A stretch of 64,000 nt of DNA from JANQTF01 sp036835375 (GTDB lineage Bacteria; Bacteroidota; Bacteroidia; J057). The DNA lies in contig DAITMB010000006.1 in assembly GCA_036835375.1 (NCBI GenBank), positions 1 to 64,000 on the forward strand. The letters run 5' to 3'. The notes under the pieces were generated by a model. That model was not told the origin of the DNA. It saw only the letters and a program-made list of their open reading frames with translations, and made no database searches. Below, in pieces: positions 1 to 8,800 of the stretch; position 1 is the stretch's first letter; every line of letters starts with the position of its first letter. The translations under genes and the position numbers were made by a program.

Positions 1-192
1 TTATGATGATCCATCTTTTTTTTCCAAGCTCTCAGAACATCTCAGCACTTGCTTCGCAGTATTTTCGGTGATTTTCTTTGTAAAAATGTCGTTGATGTCC
101 CCGCCGAACGGATCTTCGATTTCCTTGGGATCGAGAAATTGGCCCCCGAAAGCCCTAGATAAAATATGACAATAATAAGCGAAAAAATACAT
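1..192 (-). pseudogene. 63-aa ORF resembling the C-terminal tail of a bestrophin-like channel; probable remnant
   Basis: The ORF runs from an ATG at 192 to a TAA at 1-3. An in-frame stop lies just upstream (211-213), so it is not the end of a longer intact gene. The stretch EIEDPFGGDINDI matches, from memory, the acidic EDPFG.D.NDLP signature near the end of bacterial bestrophin (UPF0187) chloride channels, which are normally about 280-300 aa. The membrane part is missing and the next gene's upstream region occupies its place. It is therefore either a decayed remnant or a small unrelated protein; a sequence search would decide. The family assignment is memory-based and tentative. Confidence 0.35.
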
Positions 193-211
193 AAATAACT
201 GGCATCGTGCT

Positions 212-219
212 TACCTTCG
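212..219 (+). promoter_or_regulatory. Possible Bacteroidota -7 box (TACCTTCG)
   Basis: The octamer TACCTTCG matches seven of eight positions of the Bacteroidota -7 consensus TAnnTTTG. It lies about 84 bases before the ATG at 303. It also falls inside the GTG-initiated extension that could start at 207, which favours the 303 start. No clear -33 TTTG was seen. Confidence 0.3.
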
Positions 220-302
220 CTCCGCCTATTTTCAATTCATCTGCTACACATGACCCTGACCAATGCTGTCAGTCATCTTCCTTCAACCCAACACCATTAC
301 AC

Positions 303-1154
303 ATGATTGGTCTCGGCGTATCATCCTCCCGCATCCATCGCAGCCTACTCGTTCTCTTCACGGTACTGTTCCCTGTGGGACTGTCCGCTCAAAGCTTTAC
401 GATGATGAGCTGGAACATCCAAGATCTGGGAAGGACAAAGGAAGCGCCACAACTTGCCACGATGGTTGAAGTCATGCAAGCGTACGATCTGGTTTTGGTT
501 CAAGAAGTCGTAGCGAAAGATCCAGCGGGGGCGCAAAAAGTAGCTGCCTTGGCCGATGCGCTCAACCGAACAGGCGCACGATGGGACTACCGAATCAGCG
601 ACCCAACCAACAGCCCTTCGCCTTACATCAGTGAGCGATACGCGATATTGTGGAAACCTTCTAAACTTCAAATCCAAAGTCCCGCAAGGCTGGATGCACA
701 ACTGGAGGCGCTCTGTGATCGTGAACCCTACTTAGCGCGCTTTCGCGTGACGGGCGACACGACCCGATTCTGGGTGGCGAACATGCACGCCAGAAGATTT
801 GACAATCATCCTGAAGAGGAGTTGCAACACCTGGTCCAATATCCCGAGCGTTTCGGCACGGCGGCTGTCATAATTGCAGGAGATTTCAATTTGGGCGAAG
901 ATCATGCCGTGTGGCTACCATTGAAGGCAAAAGGCTTCCGGTCAGCTCTCCGGGGTGTCCCCACCACGCTCAAGCGCAGCTGCGTGGGATCGGAATATTT
1001 CAATCATGCCATCGATAATATCTTTTTTTCAGAGGCCATTTTTATCTGGCGCAGGAGCGGCAGCGTGGATTTTGTGCAAAACTGTGAGTCTCTCGAAGCC
1101 TCCCGCAAAGTGTCGGACCATGTGCCGGTTTGGGTCGAGTTGGAGCTGAAGTGA
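303..1154 (+). CDS. Secreted endonuclease/exonuclease/phosphatase (EEP) family hydrolase
   Basis: This 283-aa protein begins with a signal peptide (hydrophobic LLVLFTVLFPVGLSA, cut near AQS) and then a single EEP (DNase I-like) domain. Visible family motifs are MSWNIQDLG near the mature N-terminus, the metal-binding Glu in LVLVQEV, the NMHAR strand, the GDFNLG Asn/Asp motif and the final SDHVPV His motif. Such metal-dependent phosphoesterases cut DNA or phospholipid/phosphosugar bonds; the substrate here is unknown, and export suggests nuclease or nutrient scavenging. I chose ATG 303 because it directly precedes the signal peptide; a GTG at 207 would add 32 residues that spoil it. The gene converges on the AddA-like gene, whose stop is only 5 bases away. 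Confidence 0.85.
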   Translation: MIGLGVSSSRIHRSLLVLFTVLFPVGLSAQSFTMMSWNIQDLGRTKEAPQLATMVEVMQAYDLVLVQEVVAKDPAGAQKVAALADALNRTGARWDYRISDPTNSPSPYISERYAILWKPSKLQIQSPARLDAQLEALCDREPYLARFRVTGDTTRFWVANMHARRFDNHPEEELQHLVQYPERFGTAAVIIAGDFNLGEDHAVWLPLKAKGFRSALRGVPTTLKRSCVGSEYFNHAIDNIFFSEAIFIWRRSGSVDFVQNCESLEASRKVSDHVPVWVELELK

Positions 1155-1158
1155 CCCA

Positions 1159-4100
1159 TCACGCTGGCATCACTTCCATCACCCGCCCTTCTCCGGTGTA
1201 GTAGAGCCACCCCTGAATGTGCTGATAGCCCAGCAAGCGGAGCAACGCCATATAGCTTTGCACCTGCCGTTCGTGACGTTTGCGGGGAAATCCTGTCTTG
1301 AAGTCGATGACCACGGCTTGCTGGTCGCGAATCAGTACGCGGTCGGGCCGCTTCTCCAGTCCATCTTGGTCCAGAATGCCTGCTTCAGACCGAATCTCCC
1401 ATTCGCCTGAAAACCAGTCTTTTGCAGCTTCCAAGTCCACGATGCTTCGCAGCTTGTTCACCAACAATGCCTCTTGGTCTTTGTTCCACCTGCCCCGCTG
1501 AACCATGGCACGAGCTACCCGCTCTACGTCTGCGCGAGTCAAAATGTCCTCCAGCGCTTCGTGCAGTATCAAGCCCTCCACTAGGCCTGTGCGATCTGGC
1601 AGTGGCTCTCCGGCGAGGGTGCTGACCCGGTGCCGAACTGCGGGCTGCGTGGCGTGACTGGGTGGAGCCCATGCGTCGAGGGAATACGTGTTCGCAGCCT
1701 TTTCAGGCGATCTTGCTTTCCCAGCCGGTAGTGCCAATTCGCCAAGAAAAAAGCGATCATTTTCTTCCCTTAGCTCAAGTTGTTGCGTGGCTTTCCGGCT
1801 CAGGTGAAATAGCACATCCCCGACAGTTTTCCAATTGATTTTGTCCCAATTAATCTGCCTCCAATCTTCTTTCCTCCTGACACCTTCTTCTCTGGCCTGT
1901 GACTCCTCTCCCCCTTCCCTCCAATCAATTTCTTCCCAAGATTCGGCTTCTACGTCTGCTTTTGGATCACTGGGCGCATAGAGAAACAGGGCGTGTTGGG
2001 GCCGAGTGAAAGCGACGTAGAGCAGATTGAGATTGTCGAGGCAAGTCATGATTTCCTCTCGCTGATACACCTCCGCAAATTGACTTTCACCTGTGAGCTT
2101 GGTCATGGAGACAGGTAAAATAGGAAAATCCGCTTCGTAGGCCGTTCCCTCTGTGTTGACCCAGACCACTGGAGATTTTCTTGCAGACAATCCCAAATCC
2201 CAGCTGACGAAAGGGAGCATCACCACAGGAAATTCCAAGCCTTTGGACTGATGAATGGTCATGATTTGGAGAGAATTGCCAGTGTCGGCTCCTTTCACGG
2301 AACGTGTGTTGCGCTCTTCCTGCCACCACTCCATAAAGCCGGGAATGCTGGTATCTACTTTGCCAGAATACTCCCACACAGCATCGACAAAACCTAGAAC
2401 AAAGGCATTTTGAAGGCTATCCATGCCGCTTGCGGGTCGAGGCAACCAGCGCAAGAGCTCCTCCACCGCTTGATAAAGTGGCTGAAGTTTCAGGCGATCC
2501 AGCAGAGCTTCGATGCGCAGCGGCTCCCCCAAGCCCGCCAAAAAATCCATCGACTCGGCGCGAGGCTGCGCCAACTGATGGTCCAGATCAAGCCAAGTGG
2601 CCCGCAAGAGCGCGTCTTGCGGATACAAGCCAAGCTGTAATGCCGCCAGAAGCCAGCGCACTTGCGGATGAGACTCCAGCAGCAAAGAATCCGCGGAGCT
2701 CACCGAGATTTCCACCAACTGCTCGTCTCGCTGGACCGGGTGAGCCAATAAATACTTCGCGAGGGCAATGCCTTCCCGGTTATTGCGCACCAACACGACG
2801 ATGTCCCGGAATTCAAAACCACTGTCCACGCATTCTTGTATCCACGTGTGCGCTTGACGCAGGGCATTGGCGAGAAATTTTTCCTCAGCCCCTTCCTCCT
2901 GCTCCCAAAATTGGATGCTCACATAGCCCGGTGACTTGATTTTTTGGGGGATTTGCCTCACATCGCTGTAGGCATCCCGCAACAGCGGCAACAGCGCTGC
3001 ACTTTCCCTGTCAGCGTGTTTGTGATGCAGAAATCCATACAACAACGTGCTGACTGCTTCAAATACCTGATTGTTGTAGTTGACAATTCCGCCATCCGTC
3101 CGCCAATTTTTTTCCAAGGGGATGGAGTGTACCAATGCCGGATTTTCTTTTTCAATGGCGATCATGAGCCGTGGGTTGCCATTCCTCCAGCGATAAATGG
3201 CCTGCTTCACGTCTCCGACCAACAAATTGAACTGCCCCTGAGACAGGGATTCCTTGATCAGCGGAGAGAAATTTTCCCACTGAAGATCAGAGGTATCTTG
3301 AAATTCATCCAGCAAAAAATGGCGGTAATAGTGCCCTGCTTTTTCGTACACGAAAGGCGGATCCGACTCGCGAATAACTTGGGTAAGCAGGCGACTGGTG
3401 TCCGAAATGAGAAGCAATCGGTGCTTGTTGCGGTAATCCTTGAGGAGATTTTCGAGGTAACCCAACAGCCCGAAGGTGGCGGCGGTCTTCGAGATCAGGA
3501 GATCGGTGGCGTAGGCAGGGAAATTTGTCTGTATGGAATCGACCAATCGAATCAGCAGCGACAGCATCCCCGCATTCATCGCCGCATCAATGCTCGCGTG
3601 CGTGGCTTTCTTCGACTTTGCCTTCCATTTCCATTCGTCAGACACGGCTGCCAGCGTGGTTGGGTTCAGTTCAAAGTCAGAAGGAAAGGAGCCCATAGAA
3701 ACCCGCTTGAAAAAGTTGGGAATCGTACTGCGAAAGAAGTCCTCGGGTTGTAACTGATGGGCTTGCATGATGGAGAGGGCTTCCTGAGCTAATTTTTGCC
3801 ACTCGGCCTCCTGACTGCGCCTGCGTGCCCAAGCTTTGCTAGCCAGCTTTTTGGCGTCATCCAAGACATCTTCCCGGGCATCCATGTGGGATTTGACCTG
3901 ATCGACAAAGATTTCTTTAAATATTTCTTTCCCCAAATTTTCCAATTCCCGCAGCACATCCCAGCCCTTGTCATCATCCAGCTGCTGGATCAGGTAGGAG
4001 CTGAGGAGCTGCTGTAAATCAGGACGTTGGGAAATGTCCAGCGACATTTCCTCAATCAAGCGACGGAGGACATAGTCTTGCTTCATCTCCACTTCGTAGC

Positions 4101-4512
4101 CCAACGGAATGTCGAGCTCTTTGGCGAAAGCCCGGAGAATCCGCTGAAAAAAAGACTCAATGGTGCTCACCGAGAAATGTCCGTAATCGCCAAGGATATT
4201 GCGCAAAATCTGCTGAGCACGTGCAGGAACCCAGCTGGCTGGATCGGGCTGATGGACCGCCAGTTCTTCTTGGATATCGAAATATTCCTGCACGCGGGAC
4301 ACATTGCCGGAATTGGACTGCGAAAGAAGGTAGAGCGTGTCCAGGATGCGCTTTTTCATCTCTTGGGTGGCCTTATTGGTAAAGGTGACCGCGAGAATGT
4401 TTCGGTAGAGATGGGGGGATGGCAACACCAAGCGAAGGTATTCTTTGACCAGGTTGAAAGTTTTGCCGGATCCAGCAGAGGCGCGATATATCGTGAGGCG
4501 ATGGGGTTCCAT
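1159..4512 (-). CDS. addA: AddA-like UvrD-family helicase/nuclease (double-strand break repair)
   Basis: At 1117 aa this has the order of AddA: a UvrD superfamily 1 helicase with Walker A ASAGSGKT (Lys17), a DEFQDTS Walker B box, a GDVKQAIYRWR motif, the motif V/VI region (LQIMTIHQSKGLEFPVV, LLYVAFTR), and a C-terminal RecB-type nuclease (LILHEAL, KRPDRVL, VVIDFKTG, QVQSYM). AddAB processes DNA ends for RecA loading. Its usual partner AddB is encoded 34 kb away at 38456-41398 rather than next door. The start ATG leads straight into MEPHRLTIYRASAGSGKT, the usual spacing to Walker A. A Glu/Gln/Arg-rich segment around residues 850-900 looks like a lineage-specific loop. The helicase call is firm; the AddA name depends on the pairing with AddB. 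Confidence 0.9.
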   Translation of the reverse strand: MEPHRLTIYRASAGSGKTFNLVKEYLRLVLPSPHLYRNILAVTFTNKATQEMKKRILDTLYLLSQSNSGNVSRVQEYFDIQEELAVHQPDPASWVPARAQQILRNILGDYGHFSVSTIESFFQRILRAFAKELDIPLGYEVEMKQDYVLRRLIEEMSLDISQRPDLQQLLSSYLIQQLDDDKGWDVLRELENLGKEIFKEIFVDQVKSHMDAREDVLDDAKKLASKAWARRRSQEAEWQKLAQEALSIMQAHQLQPEDFFRSTIPNFFKRVSMGSFPSDFELNPTTLAAVSDEWKWKAKSKKATHASIDAAMNAGMLSLLIRLVDSIQTNFPAYATDLLISKTAATFGLLGYLENLLKDYRNKHRLLLISDTSRLLTQVIRESDPPFVYEKAGHYYRHFLLDEFQDTSDLQWENFSPLIKESLSQGQFNLLVGDVKQAIYRWRNGNPRLMIAIEKENPALVHSIPLEKNWRTDGGIVNYNNQVFEAVSTLLYGFLHHKHADRESAALLPLLRDAYSDVRQIPQKIKSPGYVSIQFWEQEEGAEEKFLANALRQAHTWIQECVDSGFEFRDIVVLVRNNREGIALAKYLLAHPVQRDEQLVEISVSSADSLLLESHPQVRWLLAALQLGLYPQDALLRATWLDLDHQLAQPRAESMDFLAGLGEPLRIEALLDRLKLQPLYQAVEELLRWLPRPASGMDSLQNAFVLGFVDAVWEYSGKVDTSIPGFMEWWQEERNTRSVKGADTGNSLQIMTIHQSKGLEFPVVMLPFVSWDLGLSARKSPVVWVNTEGTAYEADFPILPVSMTKLTGESQFAEVYQREEIMTCLDNLNLLYVAFTRPQHALFLYAPSDPKADVEAESWEEIDWREGGEESQAREEGVRRKEDWRQINWDKINWKTVGDVLFHLSRKATQQLELREENDRFFLGELALPAGKARSPEKAANTYSLDAWAPPSHATQPAVRHRVSTLAGEPLPDRTGLVEGLILHEALEDILTRADVERVARAMVQRGRWNKDQEALLVNKLRSIVDLEAAKDWFSGEWEIRSEAGILDQDGLEKRPDRVLIRDQQAVVIDFKTGFPRKRHERQVQSYMALLRLLGYQHIQGWLYYTGEGRVMEVMPA

Positions 4513-4656
4513 TCGGAGGTAGAATTGATCGTGGAAGCTACTGCATTTTGGGTAAGATTAGAACAGTAAACTTCTATGCAGGCTTTAAATAGCGGCATCC
4601 GCACCAAGGCTGGGACCTTTGCTTTGGCAAAAAGTTTATCGATCGTTACAGAAATC

Positions 4657-4687
4657 AAAAATCCCGACAATGAGAACATTGCCGGGA
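4657..4687 (-). terminator. Rho-independent terminator for the 70-aa ORF
   Basis: TCCCGACAATG (4662-4672) pairs with CATTGCCGGGA (4677-4687) over an AGAA loop, with one A/C mismatch. Read on the minus strand the stem is followed by five T residues (A run at 4657-4661). It sits 30 bases past the stop of the 70-aa ORF and ahead of the AddA start. Confidence 0.6.
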
Positions 4688-4717
4688 CGATTGGATAGGT
4701 CGAAGTGTCGCTGGTTC

Positions 4718-4930
4718 CTAGTTTGTAGTGCGCAGGTTGAGCATTTCTTCGAGCATTTTTTCGTGATGCACAGATTGGTTGAGGAAGGCGCGGATGACGC
4801 TGCACTGAGCGCTCACAGCCGGCTCTTCCATTTCGGGCACGCGGGCCTTCATTTTTTCGACCAGCTCCATCGCTTTGGTCACGATGAGGCGAAGTTCTTT
4901 GGCATCTTGCAATATTTCCTGGGTCTGCAT
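4718..4930 (-). CDS. Small helical hypothetical protein (70 aa)
   Basis: A 70-aa ORF rich in Glu, Lys and Met, with no membrane segment and strong amphipathic helix character (MELVEKMKARVPEME, HHEKMLEEMLN). I do not recognise a family. Support for it being real is its coding-like composition and a terminator hairpin just downstream in the same direction; no competing gene covers the region. It could be a small cytoplasmic regulator or helical-bundle protein, but nothing in its neighbours points to a function. Confidence 0.45.
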   Translation of the reverse strand: MQTQEILQDAKELRLIVTKAMELVEKMKARVPEMEEPAVSAQCSVIRAFLNQSVHHEKMLEEMLNLRTTN

Positions 4931-5130
4931 GAGGTTTTTCGTGAATGGTAGAATGGAGCAAGTAGATAACGTCTTCTACAATGCTGCCTACTTTGCCTTG
5001 CAACAGGATGCAAATCGGGCATTGCGAAGAAGAAATTCATTGATAGTCAGAAAGTTGGCAACAAATTGCTCAAGATCGCCTTCGCAGCCAGCTCTCACTA
5101 GGTACGGGTAAGGTAGTCGTTATATTTTAC

Positions 5131-5529
5131 TTATGGAATTTTTTTTTGAGCGCCCTGATTGAAAATCGCAGCCTCCTGCAAGTAAAATGGAAGTTCTTCC
5201 CAAGGACCTGTTTCCAAAGAATCAAAGCGCAAGTGACGAATCTGCTTCAGTTCTTGCCCTTCGAAAATCCCTGCGGGATCGGGCAATTTTGCGCCGTACA
5301 TGAATCCCAGATAGACTCCTTCGGCATTCACGTTGAGATAGGCCAGGTTACTTCCCGAATGAACATACACCGGGATATTCCACTTGAGTTGCTCGTCACA
5401 CTCGGGCAGGGTATCCAAAATGATGGTTCGAATGGCGAGGGCAATTGCTTGCCGAAGCAGCGAATTCGCATGGCCCTCGGCCAGGCTGTCGAAGTATTTT
5501 GCTACGCGAGGAGAAGGCGGTGAAATCAT
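5131..5529 (-). CDS. DUF1801 / YdhG-like domain protein
   Basis: About 132 aa. The pattern RTIILDTLPECDEQLKWNIPVY followed by an aromatic GVYLGFMYGAKL strand and a HLRF strand is the YdhG/DUF1801 (YjbR/CyaY-like) fold, small alpha/beta proteins of unknown biochemical role, some compared with frataxin. I chose the ATG at 5529 (MISPPSPRVAKYF) because domain homology begins there; an upstream ATG at 5586 adds 19 residues with no family resemblance. It is a stand-alone gene between the 70-aa ORF and a GNAT gene. Confidence 0.7.
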   Translation of the reverse strand: MISPPSPRVAKYFDSLAEGHANSLLRQAIALAIRTIILDTLPECDEQLKWNIPVYVHSGSNLAYLNVNAEGVYLGFMYGAKLPDPAGIFEGQELKQIRHLRFDSLETGPWEELPFYLQEAAIFNQGAQKKIP

Positions 5530-5621
5530 GAGGAAGAGGGTTAGCTGCTTGACGGCAGGAGAATCTGGAACCTTGCAAAGCGCCATACATGCCTTACGTA
5601 TGGGCAGCCGGGACCTAGAAA

Positions 5622-6080
5622 TTACTGTTTCAACAGCACCATTTTGCGATGAGGCAACCCCACTTCTTCAAATTCCTCTTCTATCGGCACAAATCCAAAA
5701 CGCTCATAAAAAGAAACTTTGCTCACGAGTGAATGGAGCACAACTTCTTGACCAGCAGGCAGGTCCTTCAAAGATGCTTCCACTAATGCCCTTCCGATCC
5801 CCTGTCCGCGATATCCTTTCAGGACAGAGAAACGTTCCACGCGTATGGCGCCTGAGATTAACCTTCTCCTTCGGGCTGTTCCGGCAGGATCCTTGCCATA
5901 CCAAGCCAGGAAATGCGTCGCAAGGTGGTCCATGCCATCGTATTCGTCTTCTTCGTCCACGTTGCTTTCCTCCACAAACACCGCCCTGCGGATGGCAAAC
6001 ACTTGATTGAAAGCCTCATCCGACTCGGCGATTTCCACCCTGATCTGGTCCTCAGTACCAGATAATGCGCTCAACATCAT
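5622..6080 (-). CDS. GNAT-family N-acetyltransferase
   Basis: A 152-aa single-domain acetyltransferase. The acetyl-CoA pyrophosphate loop is seen as GYRGQGIGRALVEA, preceded by the IRVERFSVL strand and followed by the C-terminal FYERFGFVP motif typical of the ElaA/YjcF-like GNAT group (note also FAIRRAVFVEE near the N-terminus). The substrate is unknown. Two adjacent ATGs (6080 and 6077) begin the domain. An in-frame ATG at 6353 lies inside topA on the other strand and was rejected. The gene is divergent from topA with 129 bases between the starts. Confidence 0.85.
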   Translation of the reverse strand: MMLSALSGTEDQIRVEIAESDEAFNQVFAIRRAVFVEESNVDEEDEYDGMDHLATHFLAWYGKDPAGTARRRRLISGAIRVERFSVLKGYRGQGIGRALVEASLKDLPAGQEVVLHSLVSKVSFYERFGFVPIEEEFEEVGLPHRKMVLLKQ

Positions 6081-6209
6081 GTGTAGTGTGACTTGATTTT
6101 GAAAGGGAAACAAAAGAGAAAACCCAAAAGTTCCTAACCTTTGGGGAGTCATTCTGGGATATCTTTCTAATATTGCACCGAATCCATTTTTTCCGACAGC
6201 ATAACGTTT

Positions 6210-8651
6210 ATGTCTAAAAACCTCCTCATCGTCGAATCTCCAGCCAAAGCAAAGACCATCGAGAAGTATCTCGGAAAGGATTTCACGGTCAAAGCGAGCT
6301 ATGGTCATGTCCGTGACTTGCCCAAAGGAGACGACGCCATCGATATCGAGCACGGCTTTGAACCCCGGTATGAGATATTGGCGGACAAGAAAAACGTCAT
6401 CAAGGAATTACAGGAGCTGATCAAGAATCACGACTTGGTGTGGCTTGCGACGGACGAAGACCGCGAAGGGGAAGCCATTTCATGGCACCTCGCCCAAGCC
6501 CTGAGCCTTGATTTGGCAACAACCCCAAGGATTGTCTTCAACGAAATCACCAAGCCAGCGATCCTAAGGGCCATTAACAACCCCCGATTCATCGACCACA
6601 ACCTGGTCAATGCCCAGCAAGCCCGCCGCATCCTTGACCGCATTGTGGGTTTCCGGCTCTCCCCCGTGCTATGGCGCAAAATCAAGGGCGGTCTTTCCGC
6701 AGGGCGGGTTCAGTCAGTGGCCGTGCGGCTCATTGTGGACCGCGAGCGCGAGGTGACAGGCTTCACAGCCACTTCCACTTATAAGATCAGTGCCGAATTT
6801 ATTCTTCCCTCAGGAGCGAGCATTCAGGCTGAGTTAGCCAGTAAAATACCAGATCTCCCCAGCGCCAGAGCGTTTTTGGAGTCATGTCTGGGTGCGCAGT
6901 ACAAAATCACAGACCTGGTCAAGCGGCCGGGCAAAAAATCCCCTTCAGCCCCATTTACGACTTCGACCCTCCAGCAGGAAGCCAGCCGAAAACTCAGTTT
7001 CCCGGTAGCCCAGACCATGCGTGTCGCCCAGACCCTCTACGAAGCTGGGAAGATTACTTATATGCGGACCGACTCGGTGGCCCTCTCCGACCAGGCGCGG
7101 AGTGAAGCCAAGGAGGTCATCGTCAAGTCTTTCGGCCAGCGCTACAGCGAACCGCGCCAGTACCAAAACAAAAATACAAATGCGCAAGAAGCGCATGAAG
7201 CTATTCGACCTACAGACTTCAATGTCAGCGAAATAACTGACCTTTCCCGCAATGAGCAGCGACTCTATGAGCTGATTTGGAAACGCACACTGGCTTCACA
7301 AATGGCCAATGCTGAGCTAGAGAAGACTACGGTGGATATCACAGTATCTACCAATGCTGCCGTTTTCAAAGCGACCGGTGAAGTGCTCATTTTCGACGGA
7401 TTCCTCAAACTCTACATGGAGGGCTCCGACGACGAAGACGATGAAGATGCCAAGGGCGTGCTGCCTCCGATGAAAGTCGGCGAGATCCTTGGACTCTCTT
7501 ACATGGAAGCCCTCGAACGATTCAGCAGACCCGCGCCCCGCTACACAGAAGCCAGCCTGGTCAAGAAACTCGAAGAACTTGGCATCGGTAGGCCTTCTAC
7601 TTATGCGCCGACGATTTCGACCATTCAGAACCGTGGCTACGTCGAAAAAGACAACCGCGATGGCACGGTGCGGGAGCTCCAAATGCTTCGACTGGAAAAA
7701 GAAGCGATTCGCAGCCAAACCAAAACAGAGATCACCGGCGCGGAAAAAGCCAAACTTTTCCCCACAGACCTCGGCATGGTCGTGAATGACTTCCTTACCA
7801 GCTTTTTCCCTGGAATTCTGGATTTTCACTTCACTGCGAAAATGGAGGCCCAATTCGACGAAATCGCGAATGGCAAGCAGGAATGGCGCTCCATGCTGGA
7901 TGACTTCTACAAAGACTTTGACCCAAAAGTCAAGCACATCTCGGAGCATGCGGAACGCGCCTCCGGCGATCGCCACTTGGGTATCGACCCCGCCAGTGGC
8001 AAGCCCATCCTCACTAGACTAGGCCGTTTCGGTCCGATTGTCCAGATCGGATCGTCCGATGATGAGGAAAAACCACGCTTCGCTTCCTTGCGCAAAAATC
8101 AAAGATTGGAGAGCGTCACCCTCGAAGAAGCCCTAGAATTATTCAAACTCCCTCGATCTCTTGGAGAATTTGAGGAGATGGAGGTCAAGGCAAACATTGG
8201 CAGATTTGGGCCTTACGTTCAACTAGGAAAACTCTTTGTTTCGCTGGAAGAGGCCGACGATGTATTTCAGATCGAATTGCCTCGCGCCATAGAATTGATT
8301 CACCTCAAACGCGAAAAGGAAGCCAACAAAATCATGGTTACCCTTAGCGATGATGCGCAAATTTTGCGTGGCCGCTGGGGACCCTATCTGAAAATTCACG
8401 GTGAAAACGTGAAAATTCCCAAGGACATTAATCCTGAGTCCATTACTTTGGAAGACGCCCAAAAGCTGTTTGAAGAAGCGCAGACCAAGCCCAAGCGATC
8501 AGGTCCTAAGGGGAAAGTCGCCAAAGGAGCAACAAGCCCTCCCGAAAAACCTCAGGCAAAGGCAAAGACGGCAACGAAGACCGCAACTAAAAAACCTGTG
8601 AAGGCTGCGGTCAAAAGCGACGAAAAAAGCGCTCCAAAAAAGAAAAAGTAA
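6210..8651 (+). CDS. topA: DNA topoisomerase I
   Basis: An 813-aa type IA topoisomerase that relaxes negative supercoils. The N-terminus MSKNLLIVESPAKAKTI is the Toprim start, with the DEDREGEAISWHL acidic motif. The catalytic tyrosine lies in ITYMRTDS (about Tyr284). The C-terminus carries three short Toprim-C repeats (GRFGPIVQIG, GRFGPYVQLG, GRWGPYLKIHG) instead of the Cys4 zinc ribbons of enterobacterial TopA, as is usual in Bacteroidota. It ends in a Lys/Ala/Pro-rich tail of about 50 residues (residues 765-813), likely a disordered DNA-binding extension. A strong terminator follows at 8675. Confidence 0.98.
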   Translation: MSKNLLIVESPAKAKTIEKYLGKDFTVKASYGHVRDLPKGDDAIDIEHGFEPRYEILADKKNVIKELQELIKNHDLVWLATDEDREGEAISWHLAQALSLDLATTPRIVFNEITKPAILRAINNPRFIDHNLVNAQQARRILDRIVGFRLSPVLWRKIKGGLSAGRVQSVAVRLIVDREREVTGFTATSTYKISAEFILPSGASIQAELASKIPDLPSARAFLESCLGAQYKITDLVKRPGKKSPSAPFTTSTLQQEASRKLSFPVAQTMRVAQTLYEAGKITYMRTDSVALSDQARSEAKEVIVKSFGQRYSEPRQYQNKNTNAQEAHEAIRPTDFNVSEITDLSRNEQRLYELIWKRTLASQMANAELEKTTVDITVSTNAAVFKATGEVLIFDGFLKLYMEGSDDEDDEDAKGVLPPMKVGEILGLSYMEALERFSRPAPRYTEASLVKKLEELGIGRPSTYAPTISTIQNRGYVEKDNRDGTVRELQMLRLEKEAIRSQTKTEITGAEKAKLFPTDLGMVVNDFLTSFFPGILDFHFTAKMEAQFDEIANGKQEWRSMLDDFYKDFDPKVKHISEHAERASGDRHLGIDPASGKPILTRLGRFGPIVQIGSSDDEEKPRFASLRKNQRLESVTLEEALELFKLPRSLGEFEEMEVKANIGRFGPYVQLGKLFVSLEEADDVFQIELPRAIELIHLKREKEANKIMVTLSDDAQILRGRWGPYLKIHGENVKIPKDINPESITLEDAQKLFEEAQTKPKRSGPKGKVAKGATSPPEKPQAKAKTATKTATKKPVKAAVKSDEKSAPKKKK

Positions 8652-8674
8652 AGCCGTCTGTACAGTAACACATC

Positions 8675-8709
8675 AAGCCCGCAAGCTACTTCTTGCGGGC
8701 TTTTCTTTT
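8675..8709 (+). terminator. Rho-independent terminator after topA
   Basis: AAGCCCGCAAG (8675-8685) pairs perfectly with CTTGCGGGCTT (8692-8702) around a 6-base loop, followed by a T-rich run (ttttctttt). It lies 24 bases after the topA stop. Its presence argues against starting the next gene at 8693. Confidence 0.92.
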
Positions 8710-8800
8710 GTCACTCCCCGGCTTGCTGCTCATCGCAAAAGAAACTTATGTTGTAACGAAGTCGGAGTACGGAGTTATGGAGCTATCATCCTTTTCCGAT

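Noticed and set aside
207..302. GTG-initiated N-terminal extension of the first EEP gene
   Set aside because: It adds 32 residues before the signal peptide and contains the likely promoter box.
2944..3753. 269-aa plus-strand ORF inside the AddA gene
   Set aside because: It is antisense to a clearly conserved helicase and has no domain features; a frame shadow.
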